NCBI RefSeq assembly: GCF_030817415.1
Contig: NZ_JAUSZI010000002.1
Coordinates: 11,383,501-11,447,500, forward strand
DNA from: Streptomyces umbrinus
GTDB taxonomy: Bacteria; Actinomycetota; Actinomycetes; Streptomycetales; Streptomycetaceae
Length of the DNA: 64,000 nt
Direction of reading: 5' to 3'
How positions within the stretch are numbered: the stretch's first letter is position 1; each line of letters begins with the position of its first letter. Position numbers and translations under genes: made by a program. The notes below the pieces were generated by a model. It saw only the letters and a list, made by a program, of their open reading frames with translations, made no database searches and was not told the DNA's origin. Shown piece after piece: positions 8,380 to 16,530 of this stretch.

Positions 8380-8398
8380 GTGGGCCTCCACGGCCCAC
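8380..8398. terminator. Short hairpin between convergent genes
   Basis: GTGGGCC (8380-8386) and GGCCCAC (8392-8398) around a 5-nt loop, in the 49-bp gap between the convergent methyltransferase and GNAT genes. The stem is only 7 bp with no T-run, so it is a weak candidate. Confidence 0.4.
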
Positions 8399-8404
8399 GG
8401 CCGC

Positions 8405-8965
8405 CTACCGCTGTCGCTGCCACTCGGCCCGGGTGAGTTCGTACTCGACCTCGCCGTGCTCGGAGCCCGCGAGTGCGTCCGGCCAGTCCTGGGTGAAGGT
8501 ACGGACGAAGGACAGGCCTGCCTTCTCCATCACCCGCCGGGATCCCGTGTTGACCGTCATGGTGTTCGCGGTGACCCGCTCGACTCCGAGGTCGGTGAAG
8601 CCCTTGTCGATGAGGGCCCGCGACCCCTCGGTGGCGTAACCGTGGCCCCAGGCGGCCTTGTTGAGCCGATAGCCGAGTTCGACCACGGCCGGGCTGTCCT
8701 CTTCCAGTGGCCGGAACTCGAACCAGCCCAGGAACAGCCCGGTGGCTTTCCCCTCGGTGGCCCAGTAGCCGCGGGTCCCGAGGCCCGGATGGTCGTGCAG
8801 GAGCCGCGGCAGGGTCTTCGCGCGGATCTCCTCGCGGTTCACCGGACGGCCACCGTTGATGAAGCGCATGACATCGGGGTCGCCGTCCAGCGCGAGCAGG
8901 TGGTCGACGTCGGCGGCGGTGAACGGCCGCAGCACGAGCCGGTCGGTCTCCAGGAAGATGCCCAT
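8405..8965 (-). CDS. GNAT-family N-acetyltransferase (RimJ-like)
   Basis: 186 aa from the ATG at 8965 (MGIFLETDRLVLRPF, the usual family start); a GTG at 9001 would add 12 residues without a better ribosome site. GNAT signs: LRPFTAADVDHLLALDGDPD, VVELGYRLNKAAWGHGYATE (the acetyl-CoA pyrophosphate loop corresponds to WGHGYATEG), VERVTANTMTVNTGSRRVME and GLSFVRTF. It probably acetylates a small molecule or a protein N-terminus. Convergent with the methyltransferase gene. Confidence 0.88.
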   Translation of the reverse strand: MGIFLETDRLVLRPFTAADVDHLLALDGDPDVMRFINGGRPVNREEIRAKTLPRLLHDHPGLGTRGYWATEGKATGLFLGWFEFRPLEEDSPAVVELGYRLNKAAWGHGYATEGSRALIDKGFTDLGVERVTANTMTVNTGSRRVMEKAGLSFVRTFTQDWPDALAGSEHGEVEYELTRAEWQRQR

Positions 8966-9058
8966 GCCGTGATGGTCACCGCCGTCGGACGGGGCCGCCA
9001 CCGGATTTCAGGAAACGTGGGGCTGAAAGGCGGCCCGCGGGGCTGGGCAGAGGGGGCC

Positions 9059-10489
9059 TCATCCGTCGACGACCTTGAGAAGGTCGGCCCGTGAGGGTCC
9101 GGGTGGCATCCGCTGCCCCACCTCGGGGACGAGCCGGGCGACCGCGTCGGCGAGGGCCGGAGCGCGAAGCACCTCGCGGGCGCCGGGCAGGAGGTGGGCC
9201 GCGGCTCGTTCCGCGCGCAGTGCGTCGGTGTCGCGCTGGGCGAGCAGAGCGAGTGCTTTGGCGCGGCTCCAATCCGGGTTCCGGTAGGGCGTCCCGGCCG
9301 TGTGCGCGTCCATCTCGGCGAGTCGGTGGCGGGTGTAGGCGGCCGTCTGCTCGTAGATCCGTCCGAGGCTGTCCCTGGTCGCCTCGGCGAACCGGGTGAC
9401 GAGTTCGAAGGGGTGGGTGGTGCCCGTCCGCCTCAGGGCGTCCCGCAGGAGCAGGCTGTGCTGCAGGCTCATGGCCAGCCCGCGTCCCACGGTCGGCGTG
9501 GTGATGGCCCAGGCGTCCCCGACGGCCACCAGCCCGGTGACGAGGGGCTGTCGGGTGTCGTACAGGGGCCGTTTGCGGTCCGTGAGGCCGGCCATGATCT
9601 GGATGCCGTCGGTGACGGGCTGCCCGTCGAGCCAGCGGTCCGCGCCGGGGAACAGACGTACGGCGGCGGACCAGGCGTGTTCGTTCCGCAGCGCCCGCCG
9701 CAGCTGCTGGTCGTCGCTGCGGCCGATGAGACAGAGCGAGTACGTGCCGTGGTCGGCCGGGATGCGCAGGAGGCCGAGCGATCCGTGCTCCACCACCAGG
9801 GGAAACCGGTCCGTCGGCATCTCGCCGTCGGCGGACCGGAAGTACTGGCTGTAGTAGGTGAAGCCGCGCCGGCGGGACTCGTCGACCGGACACGGCACGC
9901 CGATGTCCCGTAGCCAGGAGGGGAGTTGGGACCTGCGACCGGTGCAGTCGACCACCAGATCGGCCGCCGTGAAGCCCGCGTCGGTCTCGACTCCGGTGAC
10001 CTGGGGAACGCGTTCGCCGGACGCACCGCCGTACGAGGTCCGCGGGCCCGGCGAGCTGCGCAGTCCCCGGCAGACGGTGCCCAGCCCGATGCGGATGCCC
10101 GCCCCCTCGGCGACGCGTGTCGCGGCGGACTCGAGCAGGGAACGCCGGGCGGCGAGGGTGTCGAACCGTTCGTCCCCGGCCGTCGGCGGACCGCGGAAGC
10201 CCGGTTCGGGCGTCAGCACGTTCATCCGGACGGCCCCCGCCCCGGTCATCTCCCGGACCAGGTCCGGGAGATGGGCCTCGGCGAGCTGGAGCCACCGCGC
10301 GAGCGGGAGGTGTGTTTGGCGCAGCTGTGCGATCCCGGGGCGCGGCCACTGGGACCAGGCGGGTTCCGCGCCGGACGGCGGGGGCTGCGGATCGCGTTCC
10401 AGGACGGTCACCCCGTGACCGTCCTGAGCGAGAAGCAACGCTGTCTGCAGTCCGCCAAGTGCGGCACCGAGTACGACGACCCTTGCCAT
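9059..10489 (-). CDS. FAD-dependent monooxygenase/oxidoreductase
   Basis: 476 aa, ATG behind GGAGGAGGAC. Rossmann start VVVLGAALGGLQTALLLAQD (GxxxGG dinucleotide site), ERDPQPP FAD-ribose region, LVVDCTGRRSQLPSWL, and the second FAD motif VAVGDAWAITTPTVGRG. Length and motifs match the PHBH-type aromatic hydroxylase superfamily, with a C-terminal extension rich in Arg/Ala. Substrate unknown. Divergent from an MmyB-type regulator across a perfect 13-bp inverted repeat, so it is probably that regulator's target. Confidence 0.88.
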   Translation of the reverse strand: MARVVVLGAALGGLQTALLLAQDGHGVTVLERDPQPPPSGAEPAWSQWPRPGIAQLRQTHLPLARWLQLAEAHLPDLVREMTGAGAVRMNVLTPEPGFRGPPTAGDERFDTLAARRSLLESAATRVAEGAGIRIGLGTVCRGLRSSPGPRTSYGGASGERVPQVTGVETDAGFTAADLVVDCTGRRSQLPSWLRDIGVPCPVDESRRRGFTYYSQYFRSADGEMPTDRFPLVVEHGSLGLLRIPADHGTYSLCLIGRSDDQQLRRALRNEHAWSAAVRLFPGADRWLDGQPVTDGIQIMAGLTDRKRPLYDTRQPLVTGLVAVGDAWAITTPTVGRGLAMSLQHSLLLRDALRRTGTTHPFELVTRFAEATRDSLGRIYEQTAAYTRHRLAEMDAHTAGTPYRNPDWSRAKALALLAQRDTDALRAERAAAHLLPGAREVLRAPALADAVARLVPEVGQRMPPGPSRADLLKVVDG

Positions 10490-10540
10490 GGTCAGTTGTC
10501 CTCCTCCAGTCGTGAGTCCGTCGGTCGAGGCGGCTGCCTC

Positions 10541-10573
10541 ACCATCCCCTGCCTATCCATGGCAGGGGATGGT
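10541..10573. promoter_or_regulatory. Perfect 13-bp inverted repeat, probable MmyB-type operator
   Basis: accatcccctgcc (10541-10553) and ggcaggggatggt (10561-10573) flank a 7-bp centre. The element is in the 116-bp region between the monooxygenase and its divergent XRE-type regulator, starting 51 bp from one start codon and ending 32 bp from the other, placed to repress both promoters. Confidence 0.72.
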
Positions 10574-10605
10574 TGGTCCTGAAGCGGCGCCGCAGACTAT
10601 GAGCC

Positions 10606-11502
10606 ATGAACGGAAAGCGGCCCCTCGGGGAGTTTCTGCAGAAACGCCGGTCCCAGGTGCGGCCGGACGACGTGGGGCTCTCCACGTACGGGGAACGACG
10701 GCGGGTGCCCGGTCTGCGGCGCGAGGAGCTGGCGCTCCTGGCCGGTGTGAGTTCCTCGTACTACACCAGGCTCGAACAGGGGCACTCCTCGAACGCCTCA
10801 CCGGAGGTCCTCGACGCGATCGCCCGGGCCCTGGATCTGGACGACGCCGACCGCCTCCACCTGCACGATCTCGCGATGGCGCAGCGCCGCCCGGCGAAGC
10901 CACGCAGGGTGCCGCCCGAGCAGGTGGCGGCGTCGGTTCGTCAGTTGGTGTCGGCCCTGACCGATGTGCCCGTGGTCGTCCTCGGCCGCCGCTGCGACGT
11001 CCTGGCCTGGAACCGGACGGGGCATCTGCTGTTCGCGGGGCATCTCGACCCGGAGAGCCCGGACCGGCCCGCGGATCGGCCGAACATGGCGGAGCTGGTT
11101 TTCTGCGACGGCCATACGCGGGATCTGTACGCCGACTGGCAGCAGAAGGCACGCGATGTGGTCGGAACGGTGCGTCTGGCGGCCGGCCGTCATCCGGACG
11201 ACCCGAAAATGGCCTCACTCGTCGGTCATCTCCTGCTGAAAAGCCCTGAATTCGAATCACTGTGGGCCGACCACCGCGTTCGTGCCTGCCCGGTCGCGGT
11301 CTACACCATGCGGCATCCGTTGGTGGGCTCGATCGAGGTGACCCAGCAGACCCTCCAGGCCGAATCGGACCAGCGGATCGTCATGGTCACCGCGGCGCCC
11401 GGCTCGGCCTCCGCCCACGCACTCGCCCTCCTTTCCCGCACCGCGCATTCCCTACGCGCACCGCACATTCCGGTCCCGACAGCGGGTCCAGCTCCTCGGT
11501 GA
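10606..11502 (+). CDS. XRE regulator with MmyB-like ligand-binding domain
   Basis: 298 aa. The N-terminal helix-turn-helix has the characteristic LGEFLQKRRSQVRPDDVGL, RRRVPGLRREELALLAGVS and YYTRLEQGHSSNASPEVLDA. The rest matches the PAS-like MmyB ligand-binding domain: VVVLGRRCDVLAWNRTGHLL, LYADWQQKARDVVGTVRLAA, HPLVGSIEVTQQTLQ and VTAAPGSASAHALALL. Such regulators usually repress a divergent oxidoreductase, here the FAD monooxygenase. No clear Shine-Dalgarno precedes the ATG. Confidence 0.92.
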   Translation: MNGKRPLGEFLQKRRSQVRPDDVGLSTYGERRRVPGLRREELALLAGVSSSYYTRLEQGHSSNASPEVLDAIARALDLDDADRLHLHDLAMAQRRPAKPRRVPPEQVAASVRQLVSALTDVPVVVLGRRCDVLAWNRTGHLLFAGHLDPESPDRPADRPNMAELVFCDGHTRDLYADWQQKARDVVGTVRLAAGRHPDDPKMASLVGHLLLKSPEFESLWADHRVRACPVAVYTMRHPLVGSIEVTQQTLQAESDQRIVMVTAAPGSASAHALALLSRTAHSLRAPHIPVPTAGPAPR

Positions 11503-11603
11503 CTTCACGCCGGAGAACCCTTTTCTGATCCGGCATCAGTCGCCCCGCGCAGAAACACTTTCGTCGCTGCGTTCCTTGTCATGCCCGAAAACCTGAAGGA
11601 ATC

Positions 11604-12581
11604 ATGAAGAAGAACCTCAAAAGCGCTGTTCTTGCCGCCGCCGCGGCCGGCCTTTCCCTCGTGACCGTCGCCACGGCGACGGAGGCGGTGGCTGCCACCG
11701 CACCGCTGTCCCAGGCTCGGATCGTCAACCACTTCGACCTGGCCCAGGGGCAGATGCCGGAGAACGCCGTCATCGAGCCGAACGGCTCCGTGGACGTCAC
11801 CTTCGCCGCCGCCCGCCAAGTGGCGCGCATCGACCGGGGTGGCGCGACGCAGGTCCTGGCAACCCTGCCGGCTCCCTCTGACGGCGGCGTCCACACCCCG
11901 GTGCTCGGCTTCCCGCTGACCACCGGGCTCGTCCGTACCGACGACGGGACCCTGTACGTCCTCTACGCCACCGGGACCGAGGACCTGACCGGCCTGTGGC
12001 GGCTCAAGCCGGGGCGCAAGGCGCCGGAACGCATCGCCGCCCTCCCCGCCGACGGCCTGCCCAACGGCCTCGCCTTCGATCCCCGCTCGCGCGCCTTCTA
12101 CATCACGGACTCGGTCCTGGGCACCGTATGGCGAGTCCCCGCGAACGGCGGACGAGCGACCGCCTGGTCGACCGCACCGGAGCTCGCCGCACAGGGATTC
12201 CTCGGAGCCAATGGCGCACGCGTGCACGAAGGCGCTCTGTGGGTGACCAACCTCGACCAGGGCACTGTGCTGAGCCTCCCCCTCCGCGGCGGCCACCGCG
12301 CGAGCACACCGACCGTCAGGGCCACCGGCTTTGAAGGCATCGACGACTTTGCCTTCACCGGCCGGGGCAACGAGATCCTCGCCGCGCTCAACGGGCCCGG
12401 CACGGTCGTGCGCATCGCCGACGACGGCACGCACACCACCGTCCTGGACTCCGCCGACGGACTGCAGAACCCCACCTCCGTGGCGATCCGCGGAAAGGAC
12501 GTCTACGTGCCCAGCGCCGCCTACCTCACCGCCACCGACCCCAACCTGCTCCACGCCCGCCTGAACCGTCACGGCCACTGA
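11604..12581 (+). CDS. Secreted SMP-30/NHL-like beta-propeller (ScyD/ScyE-type)
   Basis: 325 aa, AAGGA before ATG. A Sec signal peptide spans residues 1-31 (MKKNLKS, hydrophobic core, AVAAT end). The mature part has repeated propeller blades: VIEPNGSVDVTFAAARQVAR, GLVRTDDGTLYVLYATG, LPNGLAFDPRSRAFYITDS, GTVWRVPANGG and VHEGALWVTNLDQGTVL. This resembles ScyD/ScyE or SMP-30 gluconolactonase-like proteins, without clear catalytic metal ligands. Probably extracellular binding or lactonase-like; substrate unknown. Confidence 0.82.
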   Translation: MKKNLKSAVLAAAAAGLSLVTVATATEAVAATAPLSQARIVNHFDLAQGQMPENAVIEPNGSVDVTFAAARQVARIDRGGATQVLATLPAPSDGGVHTPVLGFPLTTGLVRTDDGTLYVLYATGTEDLTGLWRLKPGRKAPERIAALPADGLPNGLAFDPRSRAFYITDSVLGTVWRVPANGGRATAWSTAPELAAQGFLGANGARVHEGALWVTNLDQGTVLSLPLRGGHRASTPTVRATGFEGIDDFAFTGRGNEILAALNGPGTVVRIADDGTHTTVLDSADGLQNPTSVAIRGKDVYVPSAAYLTATDPNLLHARLNRHGH

Positions 12582-12599
12582 GCGCGGCAGTGACGAGGG

Positions 12600-12626
12600 T
12601 GTCACACTCGCGGCCCCGGCGGTGTC
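12600..12626 (+). promoter_or_regulatory. Putative ECF41-type promoter
   Basis: TGTCACA (12600-12606), a 16-bp spacer, then TGTC (12623-12626). ECF41 sigma factors are reported to use TGTCACA at -35 and CGTC at -10, so only one base differs. It lies about 60 bp upstream of the CMD gene in the CMD-ECF41 operon and fits autoregulation. Confidence 0.65.
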
Positions 12627-12631
12627 TTCAT

Positions 12632-12671
12632 GCCGAACAGGCCGACAGGCCGAACAGGCCGACAGGCCGAC
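12632..12671 (+). repeat. 17-bp tandem repeat in the CMD/ECF41 leader
   Basis: gccgaacaggccgacag occurs twice head to tail (12632-12648, 12649-12665), followed by a partial third copy (12666-12671). It fills the space between the putative ECF41 promoter and the AAGGAG ribosome site, so it would form most of the 5' leader of the transcript. Confidence 0.75.
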
Positions 12672-12687
12672 GGACAAGGAGAACATC

Positions 12688-13266
12688 GTGACACTGCGCA
12701 TTCCGAAGGCGGAGCTTCCCACCGAGCTCCGCGAGACCACGATCAAGCAGTTCGGTGCCGTGCCCGAACCCTTCGAGGTGACGGCGCACAATCCCAAGGT
12801 CGCCCAGGACGCCACGGAGTTGGGTGGGAAGATAAGCCAGTGGGACATGGCCGACGAGTCTCTCAAGACGTTCGCGCACATGGCGGTCGCGGCACAGGTC
12901 GGCTGCAGTTGGTGCCTCGACATCAACTACTTCCAGGCACTGAACAAGAACCTCGACCTGACCAAGGCGAGCCAGGTGCCGCGCTGGCGGGAGTCGGACG
13001 TGTTCACGCCGCTGGAGCGGGACGTACTGGAGTACGCCGAGGCGATGACGGGCACACCGACGACCGTCACCGACGAGCTGTACACGAGCCTGCTCGACCG
13101 GCTCGGCCCGGCGGCGATGGTGGAGCTGACCGCGGTCATCGGCTTCGCCAACATGTCGACCAGGAACAACACGGCGCACGGGATCACTTCGCAGGGCTTC
13201 TCCGGCGCATGCGGAGTTCCGCTGGCCGCACGCCCCGAAAAGTCCCGCGTGGCATCGACGGCATGA
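12688..13266 (+). CDS. Carboxymuconolactone decarboxylase-like (AhpD fold) protein of an ECF41 pair
   Basis: 192 aa from the GTG at 12688 with AAGGAG just upstream; the frame extends to 12622, but that part is repeat sequence. The AhpD-type redox motif is present (AAQVGCSWCLDINYFQ, a CxxC-type pair near residue 75), with VFTPLERDVLEYAEAMTG and LTAVIGFANMSTRNNTAHGI. Proteins of this class (carboxymuconolactone decarboxylase, oxidoreductase or epimerase) are the typical genetic partner of ECF41 sigma factors. Its stop overlaps the next start (ATGA). It may respond to oxidative or electrophilic stress; substrate unknown. Confidence 0.9.
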   Translation: MTLRIPKAELPTELRETTIKQFGAVPEPFEVTAHNPKVAQDATELGGKISQWDMADESLKTFAHMAVAAQVGCSWCLDINYFQALNKNLDLTKASQVPRWRESDVFTPLERDVLEYAEAMTGTPTTVTDELYTSLLDRLGPAAMVELTAVIGFANMSTRNNTAHGITSQGFSGACGVPLAARPEKSRVASTA

Positions 13267-14129
13267 CGGAGGATCCGTTCGTCGCCCATCGCAGCCTGTT
13301 GTTCACGGTCGCCTACGAGATGCTCGGCTCGGCGGCCGACGCGGAGGACGTACTGCAGGAGTCCTGGCTGCGGTGGGCCGACGTCGACCAGTCGCAGGTG
13401 CGTGACGCACGGGCGTATCTCGTCCGGGTCGTCACACGCCAGGCGCTCAACCGGCTGCGGACGTTGGCGCGCAGCCGAGAGGAGTACGTCGGCGAGTGGC
13501 TCCCCGAGCCGCTGCTGACGAGCCCCGATGTCGCCGAGGACGTCGAACTCGCGGAGAGCGTCTCGATCGCGATGCTGACCGTCCTCGAAACGCTCGGGCC
13601 GACGGAGCGGGCCGTGTTCGTGCTCCGAGAGGTCTTCGAGATGTCGTACGGCGAGATAGCCGAGGTCGTAGGGAAGTCCGCGGCCACGGTACGGCAGATC
13701 GGGCGGCGGGCCCGCGAACATGTGGCGGCTCGACGGCCACGGGTGCGGGTGAGCCGGTCGGAGCAGGAGGCCGTGGTGGAGCGCTTCCTGCTCGCGTTGC
13801 GCACCGGTCGGTTGCAGGAGCTGATGGAGGTCATGGCGCCGGACGTGGTCCTGATCGCCGATGGCGGCGGAGTGGTGGCCGCTGTTCAGGCACCGATCCA
13901 CGGTGTCGAACTGGTGGCGAAGCTGCTCGCGCGCACGGACCGGTTGGTCACCCCGTTCGAGACGACGGCGGTGTGGCTCAACGGAGCCCCTGCGGGCCGG
14001 GTCGAGGTCGACGGCGAGTCGGCCGCGGTCAGCCTCGTGGTGGACGGCGGGCGGGTCACCCGGATCTACCTGGTGAGAAACCCGCAGAAGCTGACACGGC
14101 TGGACGTGCACTCCGAACTCACCAGGTAG
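13263..14129 (+). CDS. ECF41-type RNA polymerase sigma factor (SigJ-like) with SnoaL-like extension
   Basis: 288 aa. Sigma-2 (residues 5-75; LLFTVAYEMLGSAADAEDVL, WLRWADVD) and sigma-4 (about 110-165; LGPTERAVFVLREVFEMSY, VGKSAATVRQIGRRAREHVA). The C-terminal 120 residues form an NTF2/SnoaL-like domain. Hallmarks of ECF41 are present: the WLPEP linker motif, DGGG, and a near-terminal NPQK (NPDK-like). In this group the extension, rather than a separate anti-sigma factor, controls activity. It overlaps the CMD gene by 4 bp, and TGTCACA-N16-TGTC upstream suggests self-regulation. Confidence 0.94.
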   Translation: MTEDPFVAHRSLLFTVAYEMLGSAADAEDVLQESWLRWADVDQSQVRDARAYLVRVVTRQALNRLRTLARSREEYVGEWLPEPLLTSPDVAEDVELAESVSIAMLTVLETLGPTERAVFVLREVFEMSYGEIAEVVGKSAATVRQIGRRAREHVAARRPRVRVSRSEQEAVVERFLLALRTGRLQELMEVMAPDVVLIADGGGVVAAVQAPIHGVELVAKLLARTDRLVTPFETTAVWLNGAPAGRVEVDGESAAVSLVVDGGRVTRIYLVRNPQKLTRLDVHSELTR

Positions 14130-14149
14130 GCCCGCTGCGGTTCTGGCGC

Positions 14150-14192
14150 CGTGGGTGTTCCGGACGGTTGCCGACCGTCCGGAACACCCACG
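14150..14192. terminator. Strong bidirectional terminator hairpin
   Basis: A perfect 19-bp stem (14150-14168 paired with 14174-14192; core gtgggtgttccggacggt) with a 5-nt loop, centred between the convergent ECF41 and SnoaL-like genes. It is the longest perfect short-loop stem I found in the window. Confidence 0.88.
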
Positions 14193-14227
14193 ACCGCCTC
14201 GGTGAACGGCAACGAGGTGAACGGCAC

Positions 14228-14599
14228 CTAGTCGAGGCGCGAGACCTGGTAATGGCTTATGTACCAGTCGTCCTCCGCCCGCTTCACCACCACGCCGAGG
14301 CTGACGGTGAGCGTGGGCCGGTCGGAGAACGAGAAGTCCACGCTCAGATAGCCCAGTACGAGGTCGTCGGCGAGGTGTCTGGTCTCGACGATCCGGTACG
14401 CGGCCGTCAGACCCAGGGGCTGGGAGTCGTAGTAGTCCGCGACGCCCTGGCGCCCCACGCTGTAGGGGCGCAGTCCCTGGAAGATCGCGTCCTCGGTGAA
14501 CAGGGAGGCGACCTTCTGCGGTTCGTGGCTGTCGACGGCGGCCTTCCACCGGTCTAGGACGCCGCGCAGGACCGGCGCGGTGTCTGTGGTGCTGTTCAT
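14228..14599 (-). CDS. SgcJ/EcaC-type (SnoaL-like) protein
   Basis: 123 aa, ATG with AAGGAG upstream. Motifs typical of SgcJ/EcaC-like NTF2 proteins: VLDRWKAAVDSHEPQKVASL, FTEDAIFQGLRPYSVGRQGV, YYDSQPLGLTAAYRIVETR and the closing VVVKRAEDDWYISHYQVSRL. Some relatives act in antibiotic tailoring, most are uncharacterised. An SDR gene lies 61 bp upstream on the same strand, so the two may form an operon ending at the 14150-14192 hairpin. Confidence 0.85.
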   Translation of the reverse strand: MNSTTDTAPVLRGVLDRWKAAVDSHEPQKVASLFTEDAIFQGLRPYSVGRQGVADYYDSQPLGLTAAYRIVETRHLADDLVLGYLSVDFSFSDRPTLTVSLGVVVKRAEDDWYISHYQVSRLD

Positions 14600-14660
14600 C
14601 GGGTTCTCCTTGCCGATGGGGCTGATGGCACTGATGGGACTGGCAGGCCCGACGGGACCG

Positions 14661-15374
14661 TCAGTGACCCGCGCTCATGCCGCCGTCGACGTGGAGGATC
14701 TCGCCGGTGACGAACGGCGCGTTCTCCAGGTAGATCACGGCGTCGACGATGTCGCTCTGCTCGCCCATCCGGCCGACCGGGTGCAGGGCCGCGAGGACCG
14801 CATGGGTCTCCTCGGGGTGCATGGGGGTCTTGATGGTGCCCGGGGCGACGGCGTTGGTGCGGATGCCGCGGGTGGCGTACTCGATGGCGAGGGACTTGGT
14901 GGCGGACTGCAGTCCGCCCTTGGTCAGCGAGGCCAGCACGGACGGCACGTTGGCGTCGGCGTTGTCGACCAGGCTGGTGGTGATGTTGACGATGTGGCCG
15001 CCGCCCTGGACGAGCATGTGTTCGACGGCCAGCTGGGTGATGCGGAAGAACCCGGTGAGGTTCACGCCCGCGATGGTGGCGTACTCGTCCAGCGTGTAGT
15101 CCGTGAAGGGCTTGGCGACGAAGACGCCCGCGTTGTTGACCAGGGTGTCGATGCGGCCGAACCTCTCCACCCCGGCGGCGATGACTCGCTCGGCGGTCGC
15201 GGGATCGGCGATGTCGCCCTGGACGGTCAGGATGTCCGCGTCGTCTGCGGGGGCGATGGTGCGTGAGGTGGCGACGACGGCGTGGCCGAGCTTGCGGTAG
15301 GCCTCGACCAGTCCGGCGCCGATGCCCTGCGATGCCCCGGTGATGACGGCGACCTTCTGGTGCTGGGTGCTCAT
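14661..15374 (-). CDS. SDR-family oxidoreductase lacking the catalytic tyrosine
   Basis: 237 aa, ATG behind GAGAAGG. Cofactor loop AVITGASQGIGAGLVEAY, LVNNAGVFVAK and C-terminal FVTGEILHVDGG are classical. Where YxxxK is expected, the sequence reads ASLTKGG: the Lys is kept but Ala replaces Tyr, and VNITTSL holds the Ser/Thr position. The enzyme may use another mechanism or bind cofactor only. Its likely operon partner is the SnoaL-like gene; the LysR gene upstream is on the same strand. Confidence 0.88.
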   Translation of the reverse strand: MSTQHQKVAVITGASQGIGAGLVEAYRKLGHAVVATSRTIAPADDADILTVQGDIADPATAERVIAAGVERFGRIDTLVNNAGVFVAKPFTDYTLDEYATIAGVNLTGFFRITQLAVEHMLVQGGGHIVNITTSLVDNADANVPSVLASLTKGGLQSATKSLAIEYATRGIRTNAVAPGTIKTPMHPEETHAVLAALHPVGRMGEQSDIVDAVIYLENAPFVTGEILHVDGGMSAGH

Positions 15375-15597
15375 GGTGACCTTCTCCGGTTGTGGGGTGC
15401 GAATTCCTCGACCGATTTGCTACTAGCCAACCGGTCGACTATTTGGAAACTAGGCGGCCTCAGGAGGAGAAGTCAAAGGTCAGAGGGATGACGGCCAGGA
15501 CCGGCTTTCTCCCAGTTGGTAGGGCTGGGCTCCCAGCGCAGGTCGGCGGGACGACGTTCGGGACGACGCCTGGTCTCGGCGTCGGCGTCGGCGTCGG

Positions 15598-16521
15598 TCA
15601 GAGCTTGTGCGGGTCGCCGTCGGGCAGCCAGGCACCCGGGTCGTGGATCCCGAGGTCTCCGACCTCCTCACAGAGGGCGTCGACGACGGCGAGTACGGCG
15701 GTACGGACCTCGCCGGCTCGCCGGACCAGGGACCAGGTCCAATAGACCTCCGGTGCGACGACAGGGCGTTGGACGAGGTCGGGCGGCAGTGGGGTGGTCT
15801 GGCCCTTGGGGGAGTTGATGACCGGGCGGCCGCTGCGGCGTACGTGGTCGAAGAAGGCCGGGCCTGTGATGCCGCCGTCGAAGATGCGTGCCGCGTGGGC
15901 GCCGGTGTCGTGCGCCAGTTGCTCGGCGTAGGTGTTCCAGGAGGACCACGAGGTGGTGTCGTCGTCGAGGAGGACGACGGTGTCCTCGGCGGCCACATCG
16001 CCGGTGTCGTCGCCGGCCGCGACGGCGTAGAGCCGGTCGGCGCCGATGAGCCGGGCCTCCAGACCGTGCCGCTCCAGATCCTCGGACCGCACCCAGCACA
16101 CGGCGAGATCCAGGCTGCCGTCGGCGACCCGGGCGGCCTGGGTGTGGGAGGGTGCGATCCACGCGTCGATGTGCAGCTGGGCCACGGCGGAGGTGCGTGC
16201 GGTCACGTCTGCCGGCAGCCAGTTGACGTAACCCAGCCGTACCGGGTCCGATCCGGACAGGCGGCGGGCGCGGTGCTGGAGATCGTCGGCCCGTTCCAGC
16301 AGCGCGCGGGTGTGGGGGAGCAGGGCCGAACCGGCCGGAGTGAGCGACACCGACCGGCGGTCACGGTCGAAGAGACGCACCCCGAGATCGCGCTCGAGCG
16401 CCTTGATCTGCTGGGACAGGGACGGGCCGGCGATGAGCAGCCGCTCGGCGGCCCGGCCGAAGTTCAGCTCCTCGGCCACCGCCACGAAGTACCGCAGTTG
16501 GCGCAACTCCACACCCGCCAT
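15598..16521 (-). CDS. LysR-family transcriptional regulator
   Basis: 307 aa. The LysR wHTH is intact (ELRQLRYFVAVAEELNFGRA, LIAGPSLSQQIKALERDLGV, LFDRDRRSVSLTPAG). The effector domain runs from about 95, with VRLGYVNWLP, GSLDLAVCWVRSEDLERHGL and a YAEQLAHDTGAHAARIFDGG segment. It is divergent from a muconolactone-isomerase-like gene, with a GGTAGG-N8-CCTACC repeat starting 10 bp from its start codon, so it likely controls itself and that gene. Its 3' side carries a short GTCGGC microsatellite (15575-15597). No good ribosome site at the ATG. Confidence 0.9.
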   Translation of the reverse strand: MAGVELRQLRYFVAVAEELNFGRAAERLLIAGPSLSQQIKALERDLGVRLFDRDRRSVSLTPAGSALLPHTRALLERADDLQHRARRLSGSDPVRLGYVNWLPADVTARTSAVAQLHIDAWIAPSHTQAARVADGSLDLAVCWVRSEDLERHGLEARLIGADRLYAVAAGDDTGDVAAEDTVVLLDDDTTSWSSWNTYAEQLAHDTGAHAARIFDGGITGPAFFDHVRRSGRPVINSPKGQTTPLPPDLVQRPVVAPEVYWTWSLVRRAGEVRTAVLAVVDALCEEVGDLGIHDPGAWLPDGDPHKL

Positions 16522-16530
16522 TCTACGTCC

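Noticed and set aside
15575..15597. GTCGGC microsatellite-like repeat
   Set aside because: Only three or four units in GC-rich sequence just beyond the LysR gene; too short to claim function.
8405..16521. Possible biosynthetic gene cluster (monooxygenase, SnoaL-like, SDR, regulators)
   Set aside because: No PKS, NRPS, terpene synthase or other core enzyme is present, and genes are in many separate units with own regulators.
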